Shown in pieces: positions 1 through 10,121 of a stretch of DNA of 64,000 nucleotides. Location: contig CM074861.1 in NCBI GenBank assembly GCA_037501455.1, positions 96,077,001 to 96,141,000 of the forward strand, written 5' to 3'. Under the pieces are notes generated by a model. The model had not been told where the DNA came from. It saw nothing but the letters and a program-made list of their open reading frames with translations, and searched no databases. The stretch comes from Lantana camara (taxonomy: Eukaryota > Streptophyta > Magnoliopsida > Lamiales > Verbenaceae). Within the stretch, counting starts at the first letter, position 1. Each line of letters begins with the position of its first letter. Made by a program: the position numbers and the translations under genes.

Positions 1-277
1 AGATATCCGGGATGGAGCTGGGTCCCTCGAGCGGACCTTCCGAGAGGGCAACCGGGCTGGCCGAACACTTTGATGGTAGCCCTAAGGATGTTGGGAAGTG
101 TGGAGTCGAAGGATATGATCGCTCCACAATCACTAATCGAGCTGGGGCTCGCGCCAGGAGTTAGGAAGCATTTCGACCCCGGTATCCCGAACAAATCCCT
201 CAAAGCATCATTCTTTCCCTGCTCTCCCTTCCTTTGTTTTTTTGTCAACTTTGTGATCGAATACCTTCTCTGTGCAG
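1..277 (+). pseudogene. Upstream part of the element A additional ORF (exon remnant plus intron)
   Basis: This is the left end of the plus-strand additional ORF unit, cut by the window edge. I cannot assign a reliable reading frame to bases 1-200. The stretch around 200-277 is pyrimidine-rich and ends in a good splice acceptor (TGTGCAG, 271-277), just as a pyrimidine-rich intron ending in CAG precedes the equivalent exon of element B at 51624. The inferred role as exon plus intron rests on that comparison. Confidence 0.4.
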
Positions 278-1819
278 ATCAATACATCATGTCGGCTGCT
301 TTGAATGCACAGAGGAAGGAGATGGCCGAACTGAAGAAGGCGGCCGAGAAGAAGAAGATACCTCCGCCGACCCAGGCAAAAATTTCGGCTGCGATCGACG
401 CAACGGTCGATGCGCTCCCGGGGATCCTTGCGATGAGGACAAATGAAGCCCCTGAGAGGAGGGGAAGGGCCCCGTCGGGGGTCGAGGACCCAGAAGCCCC
501 CAATCCAAAAGGCAAAAATCAAAGGGCCAAGCGAAGGCTGGGGTCGGAGGGGACAAGAACAAGGGTCGAGAAAAGACCCCCCTACTCCCAATGCCACTGA
601 CGCTTGGTCCAATTATCGAGGTCCAGGCCGGAGAGTATTCGACCCCTCCGAATCAAGGTCGGGGGGCCATTGTGCCCCGGAACGTGGCTAGCATCTTGGC
701 GGGTGTGCGAAGGCCGTCTCCAGGAGCGTCGACAGCGACCGCTGTGCCTTGGAAGCCGAGCGACGAGGACAAAAAGCTGTTTTTTGATTATCCGGTCCTC
801 CAGGAGCCCCATTTCCCGTATGGTCTCTCGAGCGTCTATGAAAAGGGCGAGCCAAGGCGGATCGGTACTGCCCCCAAAGATTATAGCGCTCTTGGGGCTT
901 TGTACAGCTCGATCCAGACGACGGTCGACCACAAGGAGAGAATGGCGCTCTCCGACGACGAGATCGAGGCTTCCTGGGTCCAGAAGTACTTCGCCGTAAG
1001 TGTGCTTGTAAAATTGTTTTTCTCTTAAAGTGTATGCTCGAAGATACTGATGATCGATACTATCTTGCAGATGGGCCAAGACTTCTTCCAGGTGGCTCGG
1101 AGGGGATGGGTCCACCGGCAGCTGAGGTCGAGGGCTGAGCAGTAGGTCGAGAGGATGAGGCTCGAGCTAGAAGAGAAGGACAAGAAGTTGGCTGAGGCCA
1201 ATAAGGACAGGGAAAAGCTCAACCACGATCTTCTGGAAGCCATCGGGAATCTCTCGGAGGTCGAGAAGAAGCTGAAGACGGCCGAGGATCGGGTGGCGAG
1301 GTCGATCGTGGAGGAGGCCGATGCGAGGGCTCGCGGCCTGGCTGAGGGTGAGAGGAAAGGCGCAAAGCTAGCCCTGGATCGATGCAAGAGGGGGCTGGCG
1401 AAATCTATGAACGACCTTGAGCGTCGAGGCATCTACAGGTTCATGAAGTCCAAAGCTTATGAGAAGGCGGTGTCGATCGCCAGCTTCAAGGATGTCGAAG
1501 AGGGCTTCAATTTGTGCATGGCTCAAGTACAGGCGGCCAAGTATCTCCCGTTGCATTATGATCAGAGAAGGTCGGCTTGTTCCAAGATGATCCTCGCCCC
1601 GTCGAGCCAGTCACCCGACCTCCTTCTCCCGAGCCAAACTGGGACGACGAGGAGTTCGGCTTCGCTGTGAAGTTGGCTCGATCAAGGGCTGCAGGGGAGC
1701 CGGACAACATAGTCACCCATGAGCTTGACCTCGATGCATCATTCGACCCAAAAGATATGTGCCCGGAGTACTTTGGGGATGGGGCCATCGTGCCGATCGA
1801 GGAGGGGACCGAGCCCTAG
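278..1819 (+). pseudogene. Element A additional ORF (aORF), 3' exons: basic linker plus coiled-coil protein
   Basis: This is the downstream half of a spliced plus-strand ORF, antisense to gag-pol. The first exon (278-995) encodes a lysine/arginine-rich segment, then a conserved stretch around 591-990 (KLFFDYPVLQEPHFPYGLSS). A GT-AG intron (996-1070, GTAAGT...TTGCAG) joins in phase to 1071. The next exon encodes a long charged coiled coil (about 1155-1480, many E/K/R/A heptads such as LELEEKDKKLAEANKDREK), then a tail rich in Asp/Glu ending at 1819. Defects: a change of frame before 591, an in-frame TAG at 1143-1145, and a frameshift near 1570. The counterpart in element B (50407-53260) has the same coiled coil followed by a short 'AVKL/LVKL' segment and an acidic tail. 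Function is unknown; related Tat elements are known to carry such extra ORFs. It could be a captured host-derived gene. Confidence 0.7.
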
Positions 1820-2313
1820 AGAGCCGAGAGGTGAGTCAGAGAAAATGGACTAGCCCTATCTCTGTACTCGGAAGTTGCCAAGGAAATCCCGATATTCAAA
1901 GTTTCGACTGTTGGGGTCGGACTTTTGTAGTTGTTGGCTCGAGGTTCATTTGTAAATAGGTAGGAATCCAAGCATTTGTTGTTCCCGTTTGCAAAATCCA
2001 AATTTGTACCAAGAGTGCGATCTAAGAGTTGTAATCGAAGCACTTATTTTAAATATATTATGTAAGTTCTCTTCTGAGTTTTAACGAATGTTTTCAAGTA
2101 TTCTCTCGAATTCTTTGATGTTTAAACTTTTGCATGTTGATTGATATCGACAATCGAGAAGATGTTGAAGCAAAAATGCTCTTTAATCTTTCGAAATACA
2201 TAAAACTTTAATACGGGCGTCGTATAACACAAGTATATGATCGAATAACATGAGCATCGAAAGACAAGAGAAAACTTTATTAATTCATTGATCACAAAAT
2301 TTACATAGTTTGT
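1820..2313. other. Convergent intergenic stretch of element A
   Basis: About 490 bp lies between the 3' end of the plus-strand aORF and the 3' end of the minus-strand pol. No coding potential is seen. It is AT-rich in its middle part (2041-2230). Both transcripts presumably terminate here. Unlike the same interval in element B, I see no tandem repeat. Confidence 0.5.
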
Positions 2314-3590
2314 TTACAAGTAATACTTTCTCAAGTTGTGAGCATTCCATGATCGAGGCAACGGTTGTCCATCGAGATCTTCAAGGTGATATGCTCGATT
2401 CTTGCCTATCTCGACAACACGGTAGGGTCCTTCCAAGTTAGCATCAAGTTTACCCACGTGCTTAGTGACTTCAACCTTTTTAAGGACCAGATCTCCGACT
2501 TGAAAGTGGAGGGGTCGCAAGTTTCTGTTGTATGCTCAAGCGGTGGTGGCTCGATACTAGTGCATCTTCATGTTTCCTTTTTCTCTAGTTTCGCTGATTG
2601 TGGCGAGGTCGAAAGCCCTTAGCTCATCGTTTCGATCGCGTTGGAAGTGCGCCACTTGAGGGGATTGGTGCATAATTTCGGCTGGAATCATTGCCTCTGA
2701 GCCATACACCATGGCGAAGGGTGTTTGACCAGTTGGGATTCGAGGGGTAGTTCGATATGCCCAAAGGACACCTTCAAGTTCATCGATCCAATGGCTCTTC
2801 TTCACTTCGAATCGCGTACAAAAATTCTGTATAATAGTTCGATTGGTAACCTCGACCTGTCCATTGGCTTGAGGATGTCCGACCGAGGTGAACCGTTGAC
2901 TGATCTTGAAGTCCGAACAATAGGCTCTGAATCTCGAACTTCGAGACTGGGGCCCGTTATCGCATACTATGACTCGAGGTACACCAAATCGGGTGATAAT
3001 GTATCTCCAAAGAAAGTCTTATAACGCATAGAAGGTGATTTTAGCGACAGCCAAGGCCTCGACCCATTTAGAAAAATAATCGATGGCCACAATGATGAAC
3101 TACCTTTGTCGAGTTGCTATCGGAAAGGGGCCAATTATGTCGATTCCCCATTGCTCAAAAGGCCAGCATGACTCGATCGGAATCATGTCTGCGGGGTGCT
3201 GATGGGTCAAATTGGCATGTCTTTGACAACGGTCGCATTTCTTCACAAATTCGAGCGCAACCTTGCGCAGGGTAGGCCAGAAGAATCCGGATCGAGATAC
3301 CTTCAGAGCGAGGGACCGCCCCCCGGAATGGTTCCCATATGACCCTTCATGGATCTCGGCCAAGACCTCTCGACCCTGTGACGGTCGGAGACACCGCTTT
3401 GTTGGACCGATGGGTGAACGTTTGTATAGACGACCCTCCTGGTCTAGCACATAACTTAGAGCGCGTTGTTTAACCTTTCTTGCTTCGATCGAATCCTCGG
3501 GTATTGTGCCATCTCATAGATACAAGACTATATCATCGAGCCAACAAGGCTCAGCTGAGTCGACGGAGTTGATTACTGGAGGAATAGGGT
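2314..3590 (-). pseudogene. Element A integrase (broken)
   Basis: The minus-strand remnant of a Ty3/gypsy integrase is in three pieces. At 3100-3450 lies the zinc-binding H-H-C-C domain (GNHSGG ... KKCDRCQRH) followed by the start of the catalytic core (WGIDIIGPFP, first Asp). At 2557-2805 lies the downstream core (WAYRTTPRIPTGQTPF, YGSEAMIPAEI). At 2314-2520 lies the C-terminal domain (FQVGDLVLKKVEVTKHVGKL) ending with a stop at 2314. The pieces are out of frame or separated by stops. This arrangement and the final sequence RKYYL match the end of the element B polyprotein (RRFYV). Integrase would join the cDNA to host DNA; this copy cannot. Confidence 0.85.
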
Positions 3591-3620
3591 CGATTGATCG
3601 AGCGGATGAAGTCATGAAGG

Positions 3621-5771
3621 TTACGTCCGATCTTGAGTGCCTAGCGATCCACTCGCAAACTTAGAAAGGGCGTCTGCTAGAACGTTCTCTTCTCGAGGAA
3701 CTTGTGAAATGTCGAATTTTTCAAATTCAGAGATGACCTTTTTTACTAAGCCGAGATATCTGATCATAGACTCCTCCCGAGCCTCATATTCGCCAGTAAC
3801 GTGACCGGTGACCAATTGTGAATCGGTCAAGACTCGAAGTTTTTTGATGTTTTACATTTTCGCAATCTTCAGTCCTGCTAAAAGAGCTTCGTACTCAGCC
3901 TCGTTGTTTGTTACGGGATATTCGAGAGTAATGGCGTGTTCGATCTGCTGCCTGTTTCCGTTGGTGAGGGATACCCTGACCCCTCCCCCGGAAGCGGTCG
4001 AGGAGCCATCGACCGAGAGGGTCCAAATGGCTTGATCGCTCTCTGTAGTCAGGTGAGGGTCCTTCTCGACCAAGAAATCGGCCAGTATCTGTGCCTGATA
4101 CGCCATCCGGCATCGATAGGTTACTTCGAACTGTCCGAGTTCGATCGCCCACTTTGTGAGTCGACCTGAGACTTCTGGTTTGTCCATGACGGTCTTCAAC
4201 GGTTGATCGGTGAGGACAATAATGGGGTGTGCTTGGAAGTATGGTCGAAGCTTGCGAGAAGTGTGGACTACTGCGAGAGCAAACTTTTCGATCTCTAGGT
4301 AGCGCACTTCTGGGCCATGGAGAATTTTACTCACGTAGTACACAGGGAGATGTTTCCGACCTCGGACGGTGACAAGCACCGAGCTGATCGTTTCCTTCAA
4401 CACAGCCAAATATAGATACAAGGTCTCCCCATCGATTGGTTTTGCAAGTAGGGGTGGGAAAGTCAGGTATTTCTTCAGATCCTCGAGAGCTTGGTCGCAT
4501 TCGGGGGTCCATTCGAAGTTCTTGCTGTTTCGTAGGATTTTGAAAAATGGCAAGTTCTTCTCTGAGGATTGGGAAATGAATCGATTGAGTGATATGATGC
4601 GACCAACAAGCCTCTGCACGTCACAGATCGAATTAGGAGTCGAAAGCAGTTGTATGGCTTTTATCTTGGCAGGGTTGGCCTCGATCCCCCTCTGGCTGAC
4701 CATGTAGCCAAGGAATTTTCCACCATCGACCCCGAAGGTACATTTGGCTGGGGTGAACTTCAAATTGTATTTTCGGAGAAGGTTGAAGGCTCTCTTCAAG
4801 TGGTCGAGATGGTCGATGGCCTTTTCACTTTTTACAAGCATATCATCGACGCACACTTCGATGGTGTTGCCGATCTCTGATTCGAAGACCTTGTTCATCA
4901 TCCGCTGGTACGTCGCTCCCGCATTCTTGAGGCCGAACGACATAACCTTGAAGCAGTAAATACCATTGAACATTATGAAGGCAGTCTTGGGTTGGTCCTC
5001 GATGGCCATGAAGATTTGATAGTAGCCTTGGAAAGCGTCCATCATGCTCAATCGTTCACACCAGGCTGTGGAGTCGACCAGTTGATCGATCCGTGGCAAT
5101 GGGTAGGGATCCATCGGACAGGCCTTGTTTAGATCGGTGAAATCATTGCACATTCTCCACTTTCCTCCTGGCTTGGGTACAAGGACAACATTGCATAACC
5201 ATTCGACGTAGTGGATCGGCATGATATATCTTGCATCGAGGAGTTTGTTGACCTCACCCTCGATAATGGCATTTCGGGAGTCGCTCTGAGAACGTAATTT
5301 TTGCTTGACCGGTCTGTAGGATGGGTCGATATTTAGGTGGTGTTCGATCACCTTCCTGTCAACTTCTACAAGGTCGGAGGCACTCCAAGCAAACACGTCG
5401 AGATTATCGCGGAGGAATTGGATGAGCATGCATTTCTCTTTTCCTTTTCGACCGACCCCAATACGTGTGATTTTCTCTGTCTGCCCTGGAATTAGTTGAA
5501 TTTCTTCGATCTCTTCTATGGGCTCGAGCTTTTTGTCCTCCTGTTTTTTCCTTTTTGCAGCATGCGAAGAACTCATTTTCTTTGAGTTTTCTGGGTCGAT
5601 TGCCTCTGGGTCTACAAATTCATCTTCGATGATGGGATCGTCAACAATGAGAGGCACATGCTTACCTGTGGAAGCTTTAGGCTTATCTAAGGAGATGGAA
5701 TAACAACTCCAAGCGGTCGATATATCGCATCTCAATTCCCCGATCCCGGCTGGGGTAGGTAATTTTACCAT
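3621..5771 (-). pseudogene. Element A reverse transcriptase and tandem RNase H domains
   Basis: A minus-strand open stretch of 639 codons (5771 to 3852) holds a charged linker, then reverse transcriptase (WRMCNDFTDLNKACP; YCFKVMSFGLKNAGATYQ; catalytic loop CVDDMLVKS), RNase H (LPVYYVSKILHGPEVRYLE) and the start of the second archaeal-type RNase H (LSVDGSSTASGGG; TNNEAEYEALLAGLKIA). The frame stops at 3852 and the domain continues out of frame at 3621-3830 (TDSQLVTGHVTGEYEARE; ENVLADALSKFA). Two RNase H domains in tandem place the element in the Tat clade. The usual Tyr before the DD pair of the polymerase loop is Cys here; element B has YVDDM. Whether Cys alone would disable the enzyme is uncertain, but the other breaks do. 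Confidence 0.9.
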
Positions 5772-6128
5772 TTAGTGATAAGTGGATATGACTGCTCGGA
5801 AATCGATAAGACCTAGTCGACCAAAAATAATGTTGTACGCAGAAGGCATTTCGACGACCAGATATTCGATCTCTCGTGTAGCCCGTCGGGGTAAGGTGCC
5901 CATGGATGTGATCAGACGCACCTGACCTTTGGTGTAGACCTCTGCTCCTCCGAATCCTGTAAGAGGGGTTGGAATAGGATCTCGAAGCAATTTATCATGC
6001 AAATTCATGCGAACAAGAGTCGAGTAAAGGATAATATTGCTTGAACTTCCATTATCTATCAAAGTGCGAGATACAGCAAAGTTGGCGACATCGAGCGTGA
6101 CGACCATAGGACAGTTAGGTGTCTCGCT
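5772..6128 (-). pseudogene. Element A aspartic protease
   Basis: The minus-strand stretch 6107-5772 encodes a retropepsin-like domain: MVVTLDVANFAVSRTLIDNG, then SSSNIILYSTLVRM, then a conserved GFGGAEVYTKGQVRL and YNIIFGRLGLIDFRAVISTYH. The active-site triad expected as D-[ST]-G reads D-N-G here, whereas element B has DSG. The frame ends in a stop at 5772-5774, immediately before the next open stretch (MVKLPTPAGIGE), so polyprotein continuity is lost. Confidence 0.85.
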
Positions 6129-8136
6129 CTATCGTCCCGGTACATCGATTACATCATTTTCGCTAAACACTATCTCCTCACTGATCCAAGCGTCTTCTGG
6201 TCGAACGTGCATAACCTCTTGTGGTCCATAGAAGCCTTGGGCTGCTGCTCGCCGCGTCTTTTTTCGAGCGGACCTTGAGTCCCCTCCGGAAGGCCCTCCC
6301 GAGATCATGTCAATCCGACCGAGACATGGTCGATTATGTGGGTCGCGCTCTATTGGAGGCTTGGCTTGTCGTTGCTTGGGTGGCGACCGATCGAGATGGT
6401 CTCGATTCCGAGCATGGTCATCCATCTTCTTCACAAACTCTTGGAGATGACCTCCCTTGATCAGGCGTTCCATCTTATCGTGCAACGCATTGCACTCGGA
6501 AGTGTTATGCCCCTTCTATTGATGAAAGTTGCAGAATTTGTTGCTCTCTCGAATCTTGGGAGTGTCTCGCATCGCTTTAGGTTTTTTCAGAAGTGCTGGG
6601 TCGATGACATTGTAAATTTCATCGAGCGGTGGCGTCAACTGCGTGTAGTCCTTTCGAGCGGTGGACCCTGTGGGTGCTTCGGTCTGGGGACGGACGTCTT
6701 GCGTGATGGGTCGATTGACATCTATCTTTCGACCAGGAATCGGACTCCTCTGGGAACTCTCCAACTCTTCAAGTTGCATCCAATCACAGGCGGCTGCCTA
6801 GATATCCGCTAAATTCTTTGGCTTTTGCAAGAAGATATATCGAGCGGCTTCGATGTTGACCAAAGCCTTGTGAACAATGGGTCGCAAAAGGTCGATGCTC
6901 GGTTCCTCTGTTTTGACTACCACTTGCGAGAAGCGAGTGAAGAAGTCCCGAAGCGATTCATTAGGACTCTGTTTAATGGTATACAAGTAGGTCGGAGGTA
7001 GCTTATCTCCCTTCATGTCAGAGAATTGAGCCTTAAATCGATCCACCAAGACCTTGTACGTAGGGATGGATCGGGGAGGAAGTCTTGAGAACCACTCCAG
7101 AGCTGGGCCGTCAAGGGTGGTGACAAAGATCTTAGCCCAAATGTTAGGCGAGCGATCGAACATGCTGAGCTGCAACTCGAGGCGTGACACGTGCTTTTCA
7201 GGGTCAGTCGACCCGTTATATGTGGGTAATGGGGATCTTTTCATCCGTAGTGGACTCAATGATCGAGTAGCAAAACGGAGACTGAGCCTCTCTTTCACTA
7301 CGATACCTCCACGGTCGGACAGGTCGGGGGAGGAAAGGTGTGCGACGGGGTGATCTAGATCGTTCACGCCGGGTGGAGTGTGATCGGCGGGGAGAGTGGC
7401 TATGCGACCCCTGGATTTCGGTTAGTTGCTGGCTATCTGGTCGACCTCGACGGGGAGGTATCTGATTCCGAAGATCATCTGACCTCACAATATGTCCCCG
7501 GTTTGATCTACGGACCTGGTTAACTCGACCGTGAGCCCCGAGTCAGCTGAAGACTCCATTCGAATTGTGAGGGGACAAATCATGCTGAGAAGGGCTTTGT
7601 CCTCTTCCGGACCGGGACGGCCGAGAACGAGACGGTCGAGATCTCTGTCGAGATATACCTTGCCCTCGGCGGCTATCGTTTCGGCGTATCCGAGTGTCAG
7701 TGGGGGTCCTAGAATCGACCTCATCGTTAGGATGGAATGACAATCGATCTTGAACTGGATTTCTGGCACTCCCCTGAGCGGGCAATGGTTGCTGATGTTG
7801 AGGTTGATGGTGTGTGTTTTGTCCAACCCCAGCCCAATATCTGACAGGTGGATGATATTGCATCGGATGTACATATCCAGGGTGATTTATCAGTGGTTGA
7901 ACAATCTCCACCGGTCGAGTCTGGGGGCATTCTGGCATCCGAGGTTCCCTTCCTTCAGCAGCTGCGAGCACAGCTTCATCCCGAAAGGCTTTTAGGTACT
8001 TGTCTAACTCGGGCGTCGAGTAGACTAGCTGTGGTGGGATGGTAGTGGGAGCAGCGATTTGCAAAGGAACTTGAGGGAGGACTTCCCGACCATTCTCATC
8101 GAATAAGCGGTTGCTGGTGACATTGCGGGTAGTCAT
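6129..8136 (-). pseudogene. Element A gag (broken)
   Basis: The minus-strand gag most likely begins at the ATG 8136-8134 (MTTRNVTSNRLFDENGREV), 23 bp downstream of the primer binding site, as in element B. The N-terminal part is proline/glutamine-rich and then Arg/Ser-rich (8136-7543). After a frame change the conserved retrotransposon gag fold lies at about 7250-6798 (YNGSTDPEKHVSRLELQLSM; GPALEWFSRLPPRSI; SLRDFFTRFSQVVV). A further break leads to 6779-6516 (RDTPKIRESNKFCNFHQ, then a stop) and to 6485-6129 (LIKGGHLQEFVKKMDDHARN), which would carry the rest of a C-H-H-C zinc-knuckle-like motif. At least two frameshifts and two stops are present. Confidence 0.85.
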
Positions 8137-8158
8137 GTTTGATGGCTTGTTGTCGCGG

Positions 8159-8176
8159 TTCCCACAGACGGCGCCA
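8159..8176 (-). promoter_or_regulatory. Element A primer binding site
   Basis: On the minus strand the sequence two bases after the LTR reads TGGCGCCGTCTGTGGGAA. TGG is the complement of the tRNA CCA end. The first nine bases fit the complement of plant tRNA-Asp; the rest fits poorly, so the tRNA is not certain. Element B has nearly the same site. Confidence 0.7.
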
Positions 8177-8178
8177 AA

Positions 8179-8808
8179 TGATCGAGCCAAATCTCTGCTG
8201 GACTTCCGATCGAGAGGTCCGACGCGATCACTCTATTTGTTGAGGGGAAACGGCCGTCCGACTACGCCAAAGTCTGCACAGGTCGAGATAAACGTGAGCT
8301 CCAAGGCCAACTCGGGGAAGGTGGGTGTGAGACCCGGGTTGGCACTCCGACGCTCAAGTCAGGATCGAAGAGGATGGTCGAAATGATTGAGTGGTGAAAA
8401 GAGTTAGGTGGGAAAACTTACCGTGCAATAGATGAGGAGGGACTATTTATACAGTGAGGAGAGAAAAGTTACCGCCTCGACATATTGGCGCGGGGAGCTG
8501 ACAGGTGCCCCACTATGGCCGTGCATTAAATGCGTGGTCGGCCACTTCTTCCTGCTAGTGGAATAGTGTGCTGGCCGGTCGAGAAGGTTGGGTCGATCAC
8601 AGCGGCCTGGAAGTCCGACTGTGGGTCGATGGTCTACGCGGTAACTTATATGGGGAAAATGGGTCTTCCTGCGTGATGGTCGAGAGGTAAAATCCGATCG
8701 GGGCATGACCTTCGACCATACACGTGGAGCAAGGTGATTGACCTAAGTCGACAGCGGGTACGTGCCACGTCAATATCGAAATCTTTCCACTTTACCTATC
8801 CCTCATCA
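8179..8808 (-). repeat. Element A 5' LTR (right copy, ~630 bp)
   Basis: The inner edge is fixed by the primer binding site: the plus strand starts TGATCGAG at 8179. The outer edge is placed at CATCA (8804-8808) by alignment with the element B LTR, which also has a TGCCACGT box near this end and ends in CATCA. The two LTRs also share the block CTCCGACGCTCAAGTCAG (about 8347-8364) and a TATA box at the same offset. The partner LTR is outside the window, so the outer edge and the target duplication (candidate GTCAA, 8809-8813) cannot be confirmed. Confidence 0.65.
8444..8451 (-). promoter_or_regulatory. TATA box of the element A LTR
   Basis: The minus strand reads TATAAATA, 265 bp from the inner LTR edge. 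Element B has TATAAATA about 270 bp from its inner edge, which supports a shared Pol II start site. Confidence 0.6.
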
Positions 8809-9187
8809 GTCAACCCCTCCCTTCTTCGGCTAGCAGCGGTGCCTCTTTCTATTAATTTTCCTCTCTTAAATAATGAAAATAGCTCTAATACCCAATGTTT
8901 TTTTCCTTTTTTGTTCGATGTTTCTGATTCAATTTGTTGTGTAACTCTGAAACTATTACTTCTCTGTTGCAACAGGAATTCGCTATCCAGTTTTTACCTT
9001 TCTTTCTTTCTTTTTTTTTAAAAAATAATATATTTTGGAGAGTTCTTTTTTCGGCACGAAAGCCGAAACTGAACCCAAAAAATTTCAACCCTATAAATTA
9101 ATGTGAATCTCATTAAATTGATATGCAAACAGTTATAATAATTATTTTAATAGGGCAAGAAATAATATTTTTAGATCAAATAGTGCG
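8809..9187. other. AT-rich spacer
   Basis: Flank of element A. Only AT-rich, pyrimidine-tract sequence is seen, with a T-run near 9010. No gene or TE domain is recognised. Confidence 0.4.
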
Positions 9188-9337
9188 GATAAGTTGGCTA
9201 GGTTGGGGCACAGTATTACCACAGATCGTTTAGTTTGGGACTCACCTCCGATTGATGTTGAGTAGTTCTTTTGTTTCGTTTTTTCTTTTACCCTGTTCTG
9301 GGCCTCGTTGTTGACCAAAAAAAAAAAAAAAAAAAAA
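9188..9337 (+). mobile_element. Possible LINE 3' end with poly(A) tail
   Basis: A T-rich, non-AT-simple segment ends GTTGTTGACC followed by 21 A (9317-9337). This looks like the 3' end of a 5'-truncated L1-type LINE or another retroposed RNA. No coding region and no clear target duplication are seen, so the left edge is arbitrary. Confidence 0.3.
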
Positions 9338-9890
9338 GATATAATCACTTTTGCATACTTGCTAGTTGCTATGATATATAGTTCTTACAAGTTTATTAGA
9401 TTAACCTACTTTCGTACTTCATTTTAAGACCTCAGTTGTATTTAATACATCTTTCCTTTAAGATTTTTCAATGCACATCCCAAGCAACAAATAAATTTAG
9501 AAGGGTCTACCAAGGAAATTAGTAGCCAATTTTTTTGGATAATACTAATTTTTCAAACGATTTTAAAGTCTTTTGTCAACATAATTATGTTGCACAAAAT
9601 TGTGCTGACCATAAAACCATACTTCATACAAGAAAATAAATGAAGTTAACTAATCAGCCAAAACATTGATTGAATTAACCTAATTTGATTTAATGGAACA
9701 ACTTTAAATTTCGTGACTTTTCCTGCAATTCGACAAGAGGATAGTTAGTATAATTCATGGGGGATGTCACTGTCTACCCCGAAAATGTTTAATTTGAGAG
9801 CCTATATTATTACCTTAATTATTACATGAAGACCAAGTTTTATATAATAATAGGGAAAATTGTTGCTCCTGTCGAATAATGCAATGGTTC
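9338..9890. other. AT-rich spacer
   Basis: No ORF, TE terminus or RNA gene is recognised in this stretch. Confidence 0.4.
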
Positions 9891-10121
9891 TTTTTTTTTT
9901 TTTTTTTTTTTTCAAATTGGTCAGCTAGATCGGGAGAAGTTTAACGAGAACTCCCCCTCCTTCATTACCCCTAACATAAAAGAGTACAAATTACCAACCC
10001 AAACGTCCAAGAGAGCAAATATACAGAAATGGCCACGAGAGTATAACACATACTCAACCTAGGGCCATAATTAGAAGGTGAGGTCCCATTCCGAGGACAT
10101 ACCTAAATCCTACGCAGTTAC
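9891..10121 (-). mobile_element. Retroposon remnant, left part (poly(T) end), split by element C
   Basis: A run of 22 T (9891-9912) is followed by sequence of mixed composition up to the insertion point of element C (GTTAC duplication, 10117-10121). The remnant resumes at 20099 and reaches about 20156. On the minus strand this reads as a ~290-bp transcript end with a poly(A) tail. It may be a 5'-truncated LINE or SINE-like copy; no domain is visible. Confidence 0.35.

Larger units (their letters stand above)
1..8808 (-). mobile_element. Element A: Ty3/gypsy Tat-clade LTR retrotransposon, partial and decayed
   Basis: Reading on the minus strand the order is LTR (8179-8808), primer binding site, gag, protease, reverse transcriptase, RNase H, a second archaeal-type RNase H, integrase, then a convergent plus-strand additional ORF. 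The window opens inside that additional ORF, so the second LTR lies to the left, off the sequence. The double RNase H and the long region with an antisense ORF after integrase are hallmarks of the Tat clade. Reading frames are broken by stops and frameshifts in gag, protease, RNase H and integrase, so the copy cannot make a full polyprotein. The layout and LTR landmarks match element B at 48956-61738, and the two are different families of the same lineage. The whole element is strikingly rich in the tetramer TCGA. Confidence 0.9.
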
